NCBI RefSeq assembly: GCF_012163135.1
Contig: NZ_JAAVUP010000004.1
Coordinates: 372,001 to 436,000, forward strand
Source of the DNA: Neoroseomonas oryzicola
GTDB taxonomy: Bacteria > Pseudomonadota > Alphaproteobacteria > Acetobacterales > Acetobacteraceae
Length of the DNA: 64,000 nt
Direction: 5' to 3'
The notes under the pieces were generated by a model, which searched no databases, was not told the DNA's origin, and saw only the letters and a list, made by a program, of their open reading frames with translations. Below, piece after piece: positions 37,132 through 46,242 of this stretch. The position numbers were made by a program, and so were the translations under genes. Position 1 is the stretch's first letter. The number at the start of each line of letters is the position of its first letter.

Positions 37132-38001
37132 TCAGAGCTCCAGGATCCGCTCCGGCGCAGCCTTGCCGCGCATCAGGTCCCACAGCCCGATCATGTTGCC
37201 CTGGAAGCGGCCCCAGCGATCCGCCCAGGGCTCGGGCTTGAGCGAACGCACCAGGTTCGCGAGGCAATGCCGCGCCGCGCTCGGGATGGCATGGTTCCAG
37301 GGGAAGGTCCCCTTCCGCGCCAGGTACACCGGGTTCACCACCTGCGAGTAGCCCAGCCGCAACTGCTTCACCCGCCCCGACTTCGACCCCAGATGCACGC
37401 CCCGCGCGCCGGCAAGGCGCATGATCGTCCCGTGTTCCCCGAGGCGGCGCGTGACGTCGATGTCCTCGTACCAGGCATAGAGCGGCAGGCGCTCGTCGAC
37501 GCGGACGCCGTGCGCGCGCACCACCGACATGCGGAAGGCCATGTTGCAGCCATAGCCGTTGAAGTGCGGCGCCATGGCCGAGGGATCGGCCGGCGGCCGG
37601 TCGGCGGCGAGCAGCGCCGCCCCTTCCTCGAGCGTGTAGCCCGGCGCGTTGGCGCCGTCCGCGACCACGGTCCCGGTTGCGACCACCATGTCCGGATGCG
37701 CGGCGAAGGCGGCCTCGGTCACCGCGAGGTAGTCCGGCGCGCAGAGGAAGTCGTCGTCGAGGAACAGCACCACGTCGCAGTCGCCGACCGCTTCGAGGAT
37801 GGCGTTGCGCTGCCGCGGCAGGCCGGCGGGGGCGGTGATGAACTCGATGCCGGCGATGGCCTCGCAGCCCGTCACGTCGTCGGGGGTGACATGGCAGACG
37901 ATCGTTCGGTCGGCCCGGCGCGTCTGGCGCTCCAGGTCGCGTAGGACCCCCGCGAGGATCGCCGGGCGTCCTCGCGTCGCAATGCCGATGGCGATGCGCA
38001 T
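37132..38001 (-). CDS. Glycosyltransferase family 2
   Basis: The 289-residue GT-A fold enzyme begins MRIAIGIATRGRP and has the metal-binding acidic motif LFLDDDFLC near residue 85, then NGYGCNMAFRMSVV and YAWYEDIDVTRRL around residues 155-200, as in GT2 rhamnosyl/glucosyl transferases. It transfers a sugar from a nucleotide donor to a lipid-linked glycan at the cytoplasmic face. Its start overlaps the stop of the upstream GT2 gene by 1 base (TGATG). It is the last of six genes in the glycan operon. Confidence 0.9.
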   Translation of the reverse strand: MRIAIGIATRGRPAILAGVLRDLERQTRRADRTIVCHVTPDDVTGCEAIAGIEFITAPAGLPRQRNAILEAVGDCDVVLFLDDDFLCAPDYLAVTEAAFAAHPDMVVATGTVVADGANAPGYTLEEGAALLAADRPPADPSAMAPHFNGYGCNMAFRMSVVRAHGVRVDERLPLYAWYEDIDVTRRLGEHGTIMRLAGARGVHLGSKSGRVKQLRLGYSQVVNPVYLARKGTFPWNHAIPSAARHCLANLVRSLKPEPWADRWGRFQGNMIGLWDLMRGKAAPERILEL

Positions 38002-38876
38002 CAGGCGAATTCGGTGAGCGGCGCCAGGCTGGGGGGGCGACGGGCTTCGGCGGCGAGCGCGCCGGCCACGCGGCCGCGCCAGGTCATGAAGTAGTAGGCG
38101 GCGTCGTGCAGCCGCAGCCGCAGCAGGCTCAGCGCCACGCCGCCCAGCGGCCGCACCAGGAAGGCGAGCCAAGTCGAGGCCGGCGCGCTGTGCCGGCGCA
38201 GGGCGAAGCCCAGGCCGCGGCCGTAGCGCTCGGCGCGCGTCACCGCGACATCGGTCAGGCGCTTGTCGGGGTGGATGATGCGCAGTTCCGGCTCGTAGCG
38301 CGCCTCGAGCCCCCGGGCGATGGCGCGGCAGACCAAGTCGTTGCCCTCGGCCGAGCCGAAGACGGTGCCCGGGCCCATCCGCTCGTCGAAGCCGCCGAGG
38401 TCGAGCGCGATGCTGCGCGGCAGGAACAGGTTGAACTCGATGACGCTGGTCCAGACGTTGCCGAGGTCGATCGCCCCGCCTTCCTCGCGCCAGCGACCGG
38501 AGCCCAGGCCGCCGGCAGGGGAGGCCGCGGGGCCCGTCAGGACGCCGAGGGCGGGGTTCGCCCGGAAGGCGGCGTCGACGCGGTCGAGAACGCCGGCCGG
38601 GTAGACGCAGTCGTCATCGGGAAAGGCCACGATCTCGCCGCGCGCATGACGCAGGCCGAGGTTGCGCGCATGGTTCGCATTCCGCACCGAGGAGCGGAGC
38701 CGGCGCAGGTCCAGCCGGTGGCCGTAGGCGGACTCGACGGCCGCCAGGCGTTCATCCTCGTTCTGGTCGACGATGATGACCTCGAAATCGGTCCGCCCCT
38801 GCGCGAGCAGGCTGTCCAGCAGTTCCGCGACGTCCCGGTCCCGGCCGATGGTCGCAACGACAAGCGAGAACTTCAT
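38001..38876 (-). CDS. Glycosyltransferase family 2
   Basis: The 291-residue GT-A enzyme has the nucleotide-sugar start KFSLVVATIGRDRDVAELLDSL, the IIVDQNEDERL loop, the DXD-type motif AFPDDDCVYP near residue 90 and a later FGSAEGNDLVCRAIARG acceptor-side motif. The C-terminal 60 residues (LRLRLHDAAYYFMTWRGR) may associate with the membrane. It overlaps the GT4 gene upstream by 4 bases (ATGA). It is part of the minus-strand exopolysaccharide/surface glycan operon; sugar specificity is unknown. Confidence 0.9.
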   Translation of the reverse strand: MKFSLVVATIGRDRDVAELLDSLLAQGRTDFEVIIVDQNEDERLAAVESAYGHRLDLRRLRSSVRNANHARNLGLRHARGEIVAFPDDDCVYPAGVLDRVDAAFRANPALGVLTGPAASPAGGLGSGRWREEGGAIDLGNVWTSVIEFNLFLPRSIALDLGGFDERMGPGTVFGSAEGNDLVCRAIARGLEARYEPELRIIHPDKRLTDVAVTRAERYGRGLGFALRRHSAPASTWLAFLVRPLGGVALSLLRLRLHDAAYYFMTWRGRVAGALAAEARRPPSLAPLTEFA

Positions 38877-39997
38877 CGGGATTGTCCCTCGAGCGCTCCC
38901 TGCACGACGCGACGCATCGCACTCCGGAAGGCTTCAGGACTGAACCTTTCCGCATTGCTGCGGCAAACTTGTGGCACGAACTCGGTCGTTTCGAAGCATT
39001 CCACCGCGGCAATGATAGCCTCAGCAGTTTGATCCGCGAAGAAAAGGCCGGTCGGGCCGTCATGTGGCGGGGGGATCACGATGTCGCGCGCGCCCCCCTT
39101 GCCGAAGGCGATGACCGGGGTGCCGCAGGCCTGCGCCTCGACGGTCGCGATGCCGAAATCCTCCTCGGCGGCGAAGACGCAGGCGCGCGCGCCCTGGGTC
39201 AGCCGGACCAGCTCCTCGGTCCCGACCCGCCCGCGCAGCTCGACGTTCGGGGCGCCGGCGGCGGCCTCGCGCACCTTGGGCGCGTTCGGCCCGTCGCCGA
39301 CCACCACCAGGCGGCGGCCGGGCATGCGGCGGAAGGCCTCGGCGATCAACTCGATCCGCTTGTAGGGAACCATGCGGGAGGCGACGAGGAAGTAGTCCTC
39401 CTTCTCGGCCCGCAGGGCGAAGCGCTGCACGTCGACCGGCGGGTGCACGACGATGCTCTCGCGCCGCCAGGCCTTGCGGATCCGCTCCCCGATATAGGTG
39501 GAATTCGCCACCACCACGTCAGGATTGAGCGCGCTGGCGCGGTCCCACAGCCGCATCTTGTGCAGCAGGTTCCGCGTGTAGAGGCCCTTCAGCCCGCGTT
39601 CCATGCCCGCTTCGCGCAGGTACTGGTGCTGCAGGTCCCAGGCATAGCGCATCGGGCTGTGCACGTAGGAGACATGCAGCTGCCCCGGCCCGGTCAGCAC
39701 CCCCTTCGCGACGGCGTGGGAAGAGGAGAGCACGAGGTCATAGCCCGACAGGTCCAGCTGCTCGATCGCCACCGGCATGAGGCCGAGGAACTTGCGGAAA
39801 TGCTTCCGCGCCAGCGGCAGGCGCTGGATGAAGGTCGTCGTCACCGTCTTGCCGCGCAGGAAGCCGCGTTCCTTCTCGGGCAGGAAGTCGCACACGGCGA
39901 AGAGGTCGGCCTCCGGCCACTCGGCGATCAGCTGCTCGAGGACACGCTCGGACCCCGCATAGGTGTCGAGCCATTCGTGGACGATGGCGACCTTCAT
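38873..39997 (-). CDS. Glycosyltransferase family 4 (WbaZ-like)
   Basis: The 374-residue GT-B enzyme begins MKVAIVHEWLDTYAGSERVLE, the pattern of WbaZ/mannosyltransferase-like proteins. It has SYVHSPMRYAWDLQHQYL in the N-terminal domain and the donor-binding EX7E region EEDFGIATVEAQACGTPVIAFGKGG in the C-terminal domain. It probably adds mannose or a similar sugar. It overlaps both neighbours by 4 bases, indicating coupled translation in the glycan operon. Confidence 0.92.
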   Translation of the reverse strand: MKVAIVHEWLDTYAGSERVLEQLIAEWPEADLFAVCDFLPEKERGFLRGKTVTTTFIQRLPLARKHFRKFLGLMPVAIEQLDLSGYDLVLSSSHAVAKGVLTGPGQLHVSYVHSPMRYAWDLQHQYLREAGMERGLKGLYTRNLLHKMRLWDRASALNPDVVVANSTYIGERIRKAWRRESIVVHPPVDVQRFALRAEKEDYFLVASRMVPYKRIELIAEAFRRMPGRRLVVVGDGPNAPKVREAAAGAPNVELRGRVGTEELVRLTQGARACVFAAEEDFGIATVEAQACGTPVIAFGKGGARDIVIPPPHDGPTGLFFADQTAEAIIAAVECFETTEFVPQVCRSNAERFSPEAFRSAMRRVVQGALEGQSR

Positions 39998-41070
39998 CGG
40001 AAGCGTTCCTGCACCAGCGCGAGCAGCCTTCGCGCCGCCGCGTCCCAGGTGAAGCCCGCGCCGCGGGCGATCCCCGCCGCGCGCAGATGGGCCTGCAGCC
40101 CCCGGTCGGTCGCCAGGCGCCCGACCGCGTCCTGCAGCGACGCCGGCCGTGCCGTGTCGAACCACAGCGCGGCATCGGCGCAGACCTCCGGCACCGCCCC
40201 CGCCCGCGCGGCGATGACGGGGCAGCCGCAGACCATGGCCTCGAGCGGCGGCAGGCCGAAGCCCTCGTAGCGGGAGGGGAAGATCAGGCAGAGCGCGTTC
40301 TCGTACAGCGTGCGCAACTCGGCATCCGACACGCGGCCGAGCACGCGCGCCGCCTCGGCCGCGATGCCGCCGCCGGCGCGGAACACCGCCGGATCCGCCG
40401 CCCCGGCCACCGCGAGGGTCAGCCCATGCGCGCCGAGCGTCGCCGCCGCGGCGGTCAGGGCCGCGAGATTCTTGTGCGCTGCCGGATTCCCGACGACGAG
40501 GGCGAAGCGCCCCGGCGTCAGTCCGTGCTTCGCCAGCACCGCGCCATCGGCCGGGAAGCGCAGGATATGTTCGCCGCCTTCGGGCAGGACCCCGATCGAG
40601 GCCGCATCGATGCCGAGCGCCGCGGCGATGCGCCCGCGGGAGAATTCCGAGACGGTCAGGATCTGCGCCCCGCGGCGCGCCAGCCGCGTCTGCAGCAGCC
40701 GATACCAGGTGCGGAAGGCGAAGGAATAGGATTCCGGCGTGTCGAAGGCGCCGGCATCGTGGATCACCACCGCCTGCCGCCCGCCCGCCATCAGCGGCGC
40801 GGTGTTGCCGAGGTTGACCAGCACCTCGCCTTTCAGCGCCCGCGGCAGGTCGAGCTGTTCCCAGGCCTGGCCGCCCCGTGATCCGACGGACTCGGCGCGC
40901 AGGTGCCGCAGCCCGGCGTCGCGGGCGCCGGCGGGGTGCAGGACGCGCACTGCCGGCCATTCCCCGGTCGCCGCCAGCACATCCGCCGCGGCGACGATCT
41001 CGGTCGCGAAGCGCTGCACCCCGGTCATGCCCTGGGTCAGGAACCGGCCATTGAGGGCGATGCCGGTCAT
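39994..41070 (-). CDS. Glycosyltransferase family 4
   Basis: The 358-residue GT-B enzyme begins MTGIALNGRFLTQGMTGVQRFATEI, with a glycine-rich acceptor loop. VVIHDAGAFDTPESYS and the donor site FPSRYEGFGLPPLEAMVCGCPVIAA (EX7E) follow, a pattern of mannosyl/rhamnosyl transferases of O-antigen and exopolysaccharide loci. It overlaps the flippase gene upstream by 4 bases and the next GT4 gene by 4 bases. Confidence 0.92.
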   Translation of the reverse strand: MTGIALNGRFLTQGMTGVQRFATEIVAAADVLAATGEWPAVRVLHPAGARDAGLRHLRAESVGSRGGQAWEQLDLPRALKGEVLVNLGNTAPLMAGGRQAVVIHDAGAFDTPESYSFAFRTWYRLLQTRLARRGAQILTVSEFSRGRIAAALGIDAASIGVLPEGGEHILRFPADGAVLAKHGLTPGRFALVVGNPAAHKNLAALTAAAATLGAHGLTLAVAGAADPAVFRAGGGIAAEAARVLGRVSDAELRTLYENALCLIFPSRYEGFGLPPLEAMVCGCPVIAARAGAVPEVCADAALWFDTARPASLQDAVGRLATDRGLQAHLRAAGIARGAGFTWDAAARRLLALVQERFR

Positions 41071-42578
41071 GCGGTTCCCCGTCGGATCAGTCGCATGAGG
41101 CGGGCCTTATCCTCCGTGGGCGCGACGCGCCAGCCCAGCCAGCCGGCGACGGCCAGCGTCACCGCGCCCACCACGGCCGAGGCGACGAAGCCGGGCATCG
41201 GGATCATCAGCGCAAAGCCCAGCGCGGCCGCCGCCAGCGGCGGGCGCAGCGCCCGGCCCGTGTCGGTGCCCGCCGGATAGAAGTGGGCGACGAGCATGAA
41301 GCGCCCGAAGCAGTCCGTCGCCGCCCGCAGCGCCCAGGCGATGGCCGCGCCCTCGATGCCCATCAGCAGCAGCAGCCCCGCGCCGAGCGGCAGGAACACC
41401 GCCGCCTGCGCCAGGGAGAAGGTCGCCGTGACGTTCGGCCGGCCGATCGCGTCCAGGAAGGTGCCCGGCACGAAGGCCACGCAGGAGAAGAAGATCCCGG
41501 CCCCGAGGATGCGCAGCACCATGCCGCTGCCGTCAGCAAAGGTCGTGCCGAGCCACAGCCACAGCAACGTCCAGGCCAGCGCGACGATCCCGAGGCATGC
41601 GGGCAGCGCCAGCCCCGCCACCATCAGCGCCCCGCGCCGCAGCAGCAGCGCGGTCTGCTCCGGCGCCGTGCGGTAGGCTGAGGCGATCGCCGGCAGCAGC
41701 GTCTGCGCCACCGCGACCGGCAGGATCCACATCCGCATCACGAGGTCGAGCGGCGTCGCGTAGAAGGCGACCGCCGTCAGGCCGATCAGCGATCCGATCA
41801 GGAAGCGGTCCGCATAGAGCAGCACCTGGGTCAGCGCGCCCGAGAGGCTCATCCATCCCCCCTGGCGCAGCAGCGGCCGCAGCAGGCCGAAGCGCGGCCG
41901 GTTCAGCCCGAGCCCCGGCACGTCCTTCCAGGCCAGCGCCGCATAGGCGAGGCCGCTCGCCAGCCGCACCAGCACCACCGACACGATCGCCGCCGCCAGG
42001 CTGTCCCAGATCAGCAGCGCGATCACCGGCCCGAGCGCGTAGAAGATGCTGACCGGCATGTTCACGAGGTTGGCGACGCGGAAGCGCTGCCAGGCGGCCA
42101 GCACCCCCCACAGCGCCGCGTTCAGCACCACCAGCGGCGCGGCGAGGGCGAGCACGCGGAAGGCGGAGATCGCCTCGGCCTGGAGCGATTCAGGCACCAG
42201 CAGCACGCGCCCGACCAGCAACGGCATCAGCGTCCAGGCGATCGCCGCCATCACCGCCGAGAGGCCGAGAAGCCCGTAGATCGTCGCCCCGATGAGCGAG
42301 GGGGTGTCGCTCAGGCGGCCTTCGCCGATGCGCTCCGACACCGCGCGCGTCAGCGCCATGCCGAGCCCGAGGTCGAACACCCCGAAGATGCCGACCATGG
42401 CGAGCGCGAGGGTGAAGAGGCCCCACCGCTCGGTCCCGAGCAGGTGGACCAGCATCGGGGTGAGGACCAGCGCGACCATCAACGGGACCGCGCGGCCCAG
42501 CGCGTTCCACAGGACCCCGGAAACGAGCCGGCGTCCGCCGGCCCGGTCTTCCGGGCCCTCGGACGCCGTGCCTGTCAT
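41067..42578 (-). CDS. Oligosaccharide flippase (Wzx/MATE-like polysaccharide exporter)
   Basis: The 503-residue polytopic protein has about 12-14 hydrophobic helices. It starts GRRLVSGVLWNALGRAVPLMVALVLTPMLVHLLGTERWGLFTLALAMVG, split here only by my reading, which is the hallmark N-terminus of polysaccharide flippases. It would flip the undecaprenyl-linked repeat unit across the inner membrane. It lies 28 bases behind the initiating sugar transferase and overlaps the next GT4 gene. No Wzy-type polymerase is obvious in the operon. Confidence 0.9.
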   Translation of the reverse strand: MTGTASEGPEDRAGGRRLVSGVLWNALGRAVPLMVALVLTPMLVHLLGTERWGLFTLALAMVGIFGVFDLGLGMALTRAVSERIGEGRLSDTPSLIGATIYGLLGLSAVMAAIAWTLMPLLVGRVLLVPESLQAEAISAFRVLALAAPLVVLNAALWGVLAAWQRFRVANLVNMPVSIFYALGPVIALLIWDSLAAAIVSVVLVRLASGLAYAALAWKDVPGLGLNRPRFGLLRPLLRQGGWMSLSGALTQVLLYADRFLIGSLIGLTAVAFYATPLDLVMRMWILPVAVAQTLLPAIASAYRTAPEQTALLLRRGALMVAGLALPACLGIVALAWTLLWLWLGTTFADGSGMVLRILGAGIFFSCVAFVPGTFLDAIGRPNVTATFSLAQAAVFLPLGAGLLLLMGIEGAAIAWALRAATDCFGRFMLVAHFYPAGTDTGRALRPPLAAAALGFALMIPMPGFVASAVVGAVTLAVAGWLGWRVAPTEDKARLMRLIRRGTA

Positions 42579-42606
42579 GGGATGAATGCCTTGTCGGTCC
42601 CGCGGT

Positions 42607-43308
42607 TCAGTGCGCGCCGCGGCGGGACAGCACCGCCGCCGGCGTCTTCAGCAGGATCCGGATGTCCGCCAGCAGCGAGGCCTGCGAGACATAGGCGACA
42701 TCGAGCGCGACGCGCTGGTCGTAGGAGGTCTCGGACCGGCCGCTGACCTGCCACAGGCCGGTGATGCCCGGGCGGACGGTCAGGTAATGCGCGGCGGCGG
42801 CGCCGTAGTAGCTGTCGAGTTCGGACTGCGTCACCGGGCGCGGGCCGACGATGCTCATCTCGCCCTTGAGGACGTTGATCAGCTGCGGCAGCTCGTCGAG
42901 CGAGGTGGCGCGGAGGAAGCGGCCGACACGCGTGATGCGCGGGTCGTTCTTCAGCTTGCGGGTCGCCTCCCACTCCGCGCGGGCGGCGGGGTCGGCGGCG
43001 AGCAGCGCCTCGAGCCGCGCCTGGCTGTCGATCACCATGGAGCGGAACTTGAGGCAGCCGAAGATCTTCCCGCCGCGGCCGACGCGCGGATGCGCGTAGA
43101 AGGCCGGGCCGCCATCGGCGCGCACCAGCGCGCCCACGATCAGGAAGAAGGGCAGGGCGACCAGCAGGGCGGCGCCGGCGATGGCGATGTCCATCGCGCG
43201 CTTCGCCACCGGCAGCAGCCAGGCGGCGCGATCGCGGACGGAAACGCCATGGACGGCGCGCGCGGGCGCGCCATGCGGGGGAAGGGGGCCAACCGGAACG
43301 CTGGACAT
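42607..43308 (-). CDS. Exopolysaccharide initiating sugar transferase (WcaJ/PssY-like)
   Basis: The 233-residue polyprenyl-phosphate sugar-1-phosphate transferase has one membrane helix (about 38-60, AMDIAIAGAALLVALPFFLIV), the GGKIFGCLKFRSM motif, and the catalytic block TSLDELPQLINVLKGEMSIV followed by GPRP, then RPGITGLWQVSGRS. It loads the first sugar phosphate on undecaprenyl phosphate. The ATG at 43308 is used; an in-frame ATG at 43518 would add 70 low-complexity residues. It is the first gene of the glycan operon; the 273 bases before it are shared with a divergent membrane-protein gene. Confidence 0.9.
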   Translation of the reverse strand: MSSVPVGPLPPHGAPARAVHGVSVRDRAAWLLPVAKRAMDIAIAGAALLVALPFFLIVGALVRADGGPAFYAHPRVGRGGKIFGCLKFRSMVIDSQARLEALLAADPAARAEWEATRKLKNDPRITRVGRFLRATSLDELPQLINVLKGEMSIVGPRPVTQSELDSYYGAAAAHYLTVRPGITGLWQVSGRSETSYDQRVALDVAYVSQASLLADIRILLKTPAAVLSRRGAH

Positions 43309-43581
43309 GAGCGACAACGGCCTTTTGGACTGGACCACCGCCAGCGGGGGCTGGCGACGGCCAAAGGGGGTTTCCGGCCCGGCTGCTGCCGCCGCGATGG
43401 CGGGGGGGAGGCACACCGAACCTTGGTTGACCCGGAAGATGACCCTTGGCGCTGACCGATTTGGGACCTGCTTGCGGCATGATTGTGGCGGCGCAGCAGA
43501 CCGCCGCAGAAGTTTCACGCGGCAGGCCTCGCTTGCCGTCCCGCCCGGCGGGCCCTAGAGCCGCCTCGGCCCCGGAGCGGA

Positions 43582-45189
43582 GTGCGCGTCCTGTCCCAAC
43601 GGCTTTCCACGACCCTGTCCTACGCCTTCGCCCTGCTGCTCGGCGCGGCGCTGGCTGCCTGGATCCTCCCGCCCGAGATGCTGGTGCCGCGCGCCGGGGC
43701 GGGATTCGCGCCGCAGGGGGATGCCGCGCAGCACGCCATCGCGCAGCGCTACTTCATCGGCGACGCCTGGCGCTGGCCGCCGCTGCTGGCCGCGAACATC
43801 CTCCCGCCCGAGGGGCTGAACATCGCCTTTTCCGACGGCATCCCGCTGCTGGCGCTGCCGATCAAGGCGCTGCGGGCGCTGCTGCCGGACGGCTTCCACG
43901 GAATCGGCCTGTGGTACGCCATCGCCTGGACGCTGCAGCCGGTCGCGGCGGTCTGGTGCCTGCGCGGGACCGGCGAGCGGCGTTTGCTGCCGGCGGTGGC
44001 TATCGCGCTCGCGGCCTCGGCCATGCCGGCCTTCATCAACCGCTACGGCCATGCGGCGCTGACCGGGCACTTCACGATCCTGGCCGGGCTCGGCCTCTAC
44101 CTGCGGCTTGTGCGGGCGCCGTCCGTCGCGCTGTGGGGCGCGGCGGTCATAGCGTCGGTCGCGACGCTGCTGGTTCATCCCTACCTCGCGGCGATGGTGC
44201 TGGCGCTGCTCGGCGCGGTGCCGGCGACGCTGTTGCTGCGCGGGGACCGGCGCTGGATCGGCGCGGCGGCGGGTGTCGCGGCCTGTGCGGCCGGGGTCGG
44301 CGGAACCATGGCAGCCTTCGGCTACCTCGGCGCCCAAGGCGACGGCGGCTATGGGGATTTCGCGCTGAACCTGCTCTCCCCGGTCTGGCCTTACCGGTCC
44401 TGGGTGCTCGGCGGATTCGCCGCGCGGGAGATCGACGCGACCGGCCATGGCGGGTGGGAAGGCTATAACTGGCTCGGCCTCGGGCTTGTTGCGGGGCTGT
44501 TGGCCGTGGCGGTGCTGGCGCCGCGGCAGGCGCTCGAGGTGCTGCGCCGCCATGCCGGGCTGGCACTGGTGCTGGCGGGTCTGACGGCCATCGCGGTCTC
44601 CTTTCGCCTCGGTGTGGGGGAAGCGGTCGTGCTCGATCTCGGCAAGCCGCCGGGGTTCCTCGAGCAGTTCCGCGCTTCGGGCCGCTTCTTCTGGCCGGTG
44701 GGCCTCGCGATGCTGGTCGCGACGGTCGCGCTGCTCGCGCGTCTGCCGCGGATCGGGGTGCCGCTGGTGCTTGCGCTCGGCGTCGCGCAGTTCGCCGATG
44801 CCCAGCCGAACCGCCAGGCGATGCACGACTGGGCGCATCTGCGCGAACCCTGGACGGTGGATGCGCCGGCGCTGCGGCGGCTGCTGGCTGGGGCGGAATC
44901 GGTCGCGGTCTTCCCGACTTGGCCCTGCGTGCCGAAGCCCGACACTTTCGGGGACCATGTCCGGCAGTTGCAGGTGCTGAGCCTCGCGGCGGAGAGGCCG
45001 GTGCCGGCCAACACGATGTATGTCGCGCGCTGGCGGGGCGAGCGGCCGCGCTGCGACGATGCGACGGCGATGGCGCGGCCGATCGCGCCGGGGGAATTGC
45101 GGATCATCCTCCCCGGGGCGCGCCAGGCGGCGATGGCGGCGGGGGCCTGTACGGAGGTGGGGGATATCCTCGCCTGCCGCAGGCCTTAG
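43582..45189 (+). CDS. Polytopic membrane protein, DUF6311/GT-C-like
   Basis: The 535-residue protein has about ten to twelve hydrophobic helices and a periplasmic first loop carrying GDAAQHAIAQRYFIGDAWRWP and NILPPEGLNIAFSDGIPLLAL. It ends in a soluble domain of about 120 residues (from DWAHLREPW). The layout resembles GT-C type lipid-linked sugar transferases and the DUF6311 family. A GTG start at 43582 with GGAGCGGA upstream is preferred. It sits between two glycan gene groups and may transfer a sugar in the periplasm. The function is not established. Confidence 0.72.
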   Translation: MRVLSQRLSTTLSYAFALLLGAALAAWILPPEMLVPRAGAGFAPQGDAAQHAIAQRYFIGDAWRWPPLLAANILPPEGLNIAFSDGIPLLALPIKALRALLPDGFHGIGLWYAIAWTLQPVAAVWCLRGTGERRLLPAVAIALAASAMPAFINRYGHAALTGHFTILAGLGLYLRLVRAPSVALWGAAVIASVATLLVHPYLAAMVLALLGAVPATLLLRGDRRWIGAAAGVAACAAGVGGTMAAFGYLGAQGDGGYGDFALNLLSPVWPYRSWVLGGFAAREIDATGHGGWEGYNWLGLGLVAGLLAVAVLAPRQALEVLRRHAGLALVLAGLTAIAVSFRLGVGEAVVLDLGKPPGFLEQFRASGRFFWPVGLAMLVATVALLARLPRIGVPLVLALGVAQFADAQPNRQAMHDWAHLREPWTVDAPALRRLLAGAESVAVFPTWPCVPKPDTFGDHVRQLQVLSLAAERPVPANTMYVARWRGERPRCDDATAMARPIAPGELRIILPGARQAAMAAGACTEVGDILACRRP

Positions 45190-45209
45190 CGGAGGGGCGC
45201 CGCCCTCCG
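45190..45209. terminator. Hairpin between convergent genes
   Basis: CGGAGGG and CCCTCCG form a 7-bp stem with a 6-base loop, immediately after the stop of the membrane-protein gene and 6 bases before the stop of the convergent GtrB-like gene. It may act in both directions. Confidence 0.5.
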
Positions 45210-45214
45210 TCGCA

Positions 45215-46177
45215 TCACGCGTCCCGGCTGCGGCTCGGCAGGTAGCGCTCGGCGAAATAGAGCGGCCGCTGCTTCGTCTCGTTGAAGATGCGCCCGAGAT
45301 ATTCCCCGATGATGCCCAGCATCATCATCTGCACCCCGCCCAGGAACAGCACGACGGCGAGCAGGCTGGGATAGCCGGCGACGGGATTGCCGAAGAACAC
45401 CGTGCGGACGACCAGCTGCGACAGGTAGATCACGGCGCCGATCGCTGTGAGCAAACCGACATAGGTCGCGACCTTCAACGGCGCCACGGTGAAGGAGGTG
45501 ATCCCCTCCAGTGAGAAGTTCCACAGCTTCCAGTAGTTCCACTTCGTCTCGCCCGCCGCGCGCGGCGCGCGGTCGTAGCGCACCGCCTTGGACGGGAAGC
45601 CGATCCAGGCGAACAGCCCTTTCATGAAGCGGTGCTGCTCGCGCAACTGCAGCAGGGCATCGATGGCGCGGCGGGACATCAGGCGGAAGTCGCCGGTGTC
45701 GGGCGGCAGATGCACCTTGCCGCCGATCCGCTGCATGACGCGGTAGAAGCCGGCCGCCGTCGCCTTCTTCAGCCAGGTCTCGCCCTCGCGCGTGTTGCGC
45801 TGGGCGTAGACGACGTCGAAGCCCTCCCGCCAGGTCGCGACCAGGGCGGGGATGACCTCGGGCGGGTCCTGCAGGTCGGCGTCGATGACGACCACCGCCT
45901 CGGTCCCCCGCGCATGGTCCAGGCCCGCGGTGAGCGCGATCTCCTTGCCGAAGTTGCGGGAAAGGTTGACCACCGCCGCGCGCGGGTCCTGCGCCTGGAT
46001 GCCGATCATCACCGACAGCGTCGTGTCGCGGGACCCGTCGTTCACGTAGACGACCTCCCAGGACATGCCGATATCCGCCAGCGCCGCGGCCAGACGGCGA
46101 TGGAACTCGGGCAGGACCTCCTGCTCGTTATAGGCAGGGACGACGACGGACAGGGCGGGCGCGTCAGGGGTGGTCAT
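45215..46177 (-). CDS. Glycosyltransferase family 2, GtrB/DPM-like polyprenyl-phosphate transferase
   Basis: The 320-residue protein has an N-terminal GT-A domain (LSVVVPAYNEQEVLPEF, then VYVNDGSRDTT, the DXD-type VIDADLQDPPE, and the DTGDFRLMSRRAIDAL motif). Two C-terminal membrane helices (about 235-255 and 270-295) follow, exactly as in GtrB/YfdH and ArnC. Such enzymes charge undecaprenyl phosphate with glucose or another sugar for a periplasmic GT-C enzyme. The convergent polytopic protein at 43582-45189 could be that partner. It begins with an ordinary ATG at 46177. Confidence 0.92.
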   Translation of the reverse strand: MTTPDAPALSVVVPAYNEQEVLPEFHRRLAAALADIGMSWEVVYVNDGSRDTTLSVMIGIQAQDPRAAVVNLSRNFGKEIALTAGLDHARGTEAVVVIDADLQDPPEVIPALVATWREGFDVVYAQRNTREGETWLKKATAAGFYRVMQRIGGKVHLPPDTGDFRLMSRRAIDALLQLREQHRFMKGLFAWIGFPSKAVRYDRAPRAAGETKWNYWKLWNFSLEGITSFTVAPLKVATYVGLLTAIGAVIYLSQLVVRTVFFGNPVAGYPSLLAVVLFLGGVQMMMLGIIGEYLGRIFNETKQRPLYFAERYLPSRSRDA

Positions 46178-46242
46178 GGGACATTCCGGGCGATCGGTCC
46201 CAGGAACAGCACCGCTCTGGCCAAATCAAGGCGCCACTGTGC

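Noticed and set aside
43309..43581. Longer initiating transferase or a separate small gene in the divergent gap
   Set aside because: The possible upstream extension is low in complexity and lacks a ribosome site; no other frame has support. The gap probably holds two promoters.
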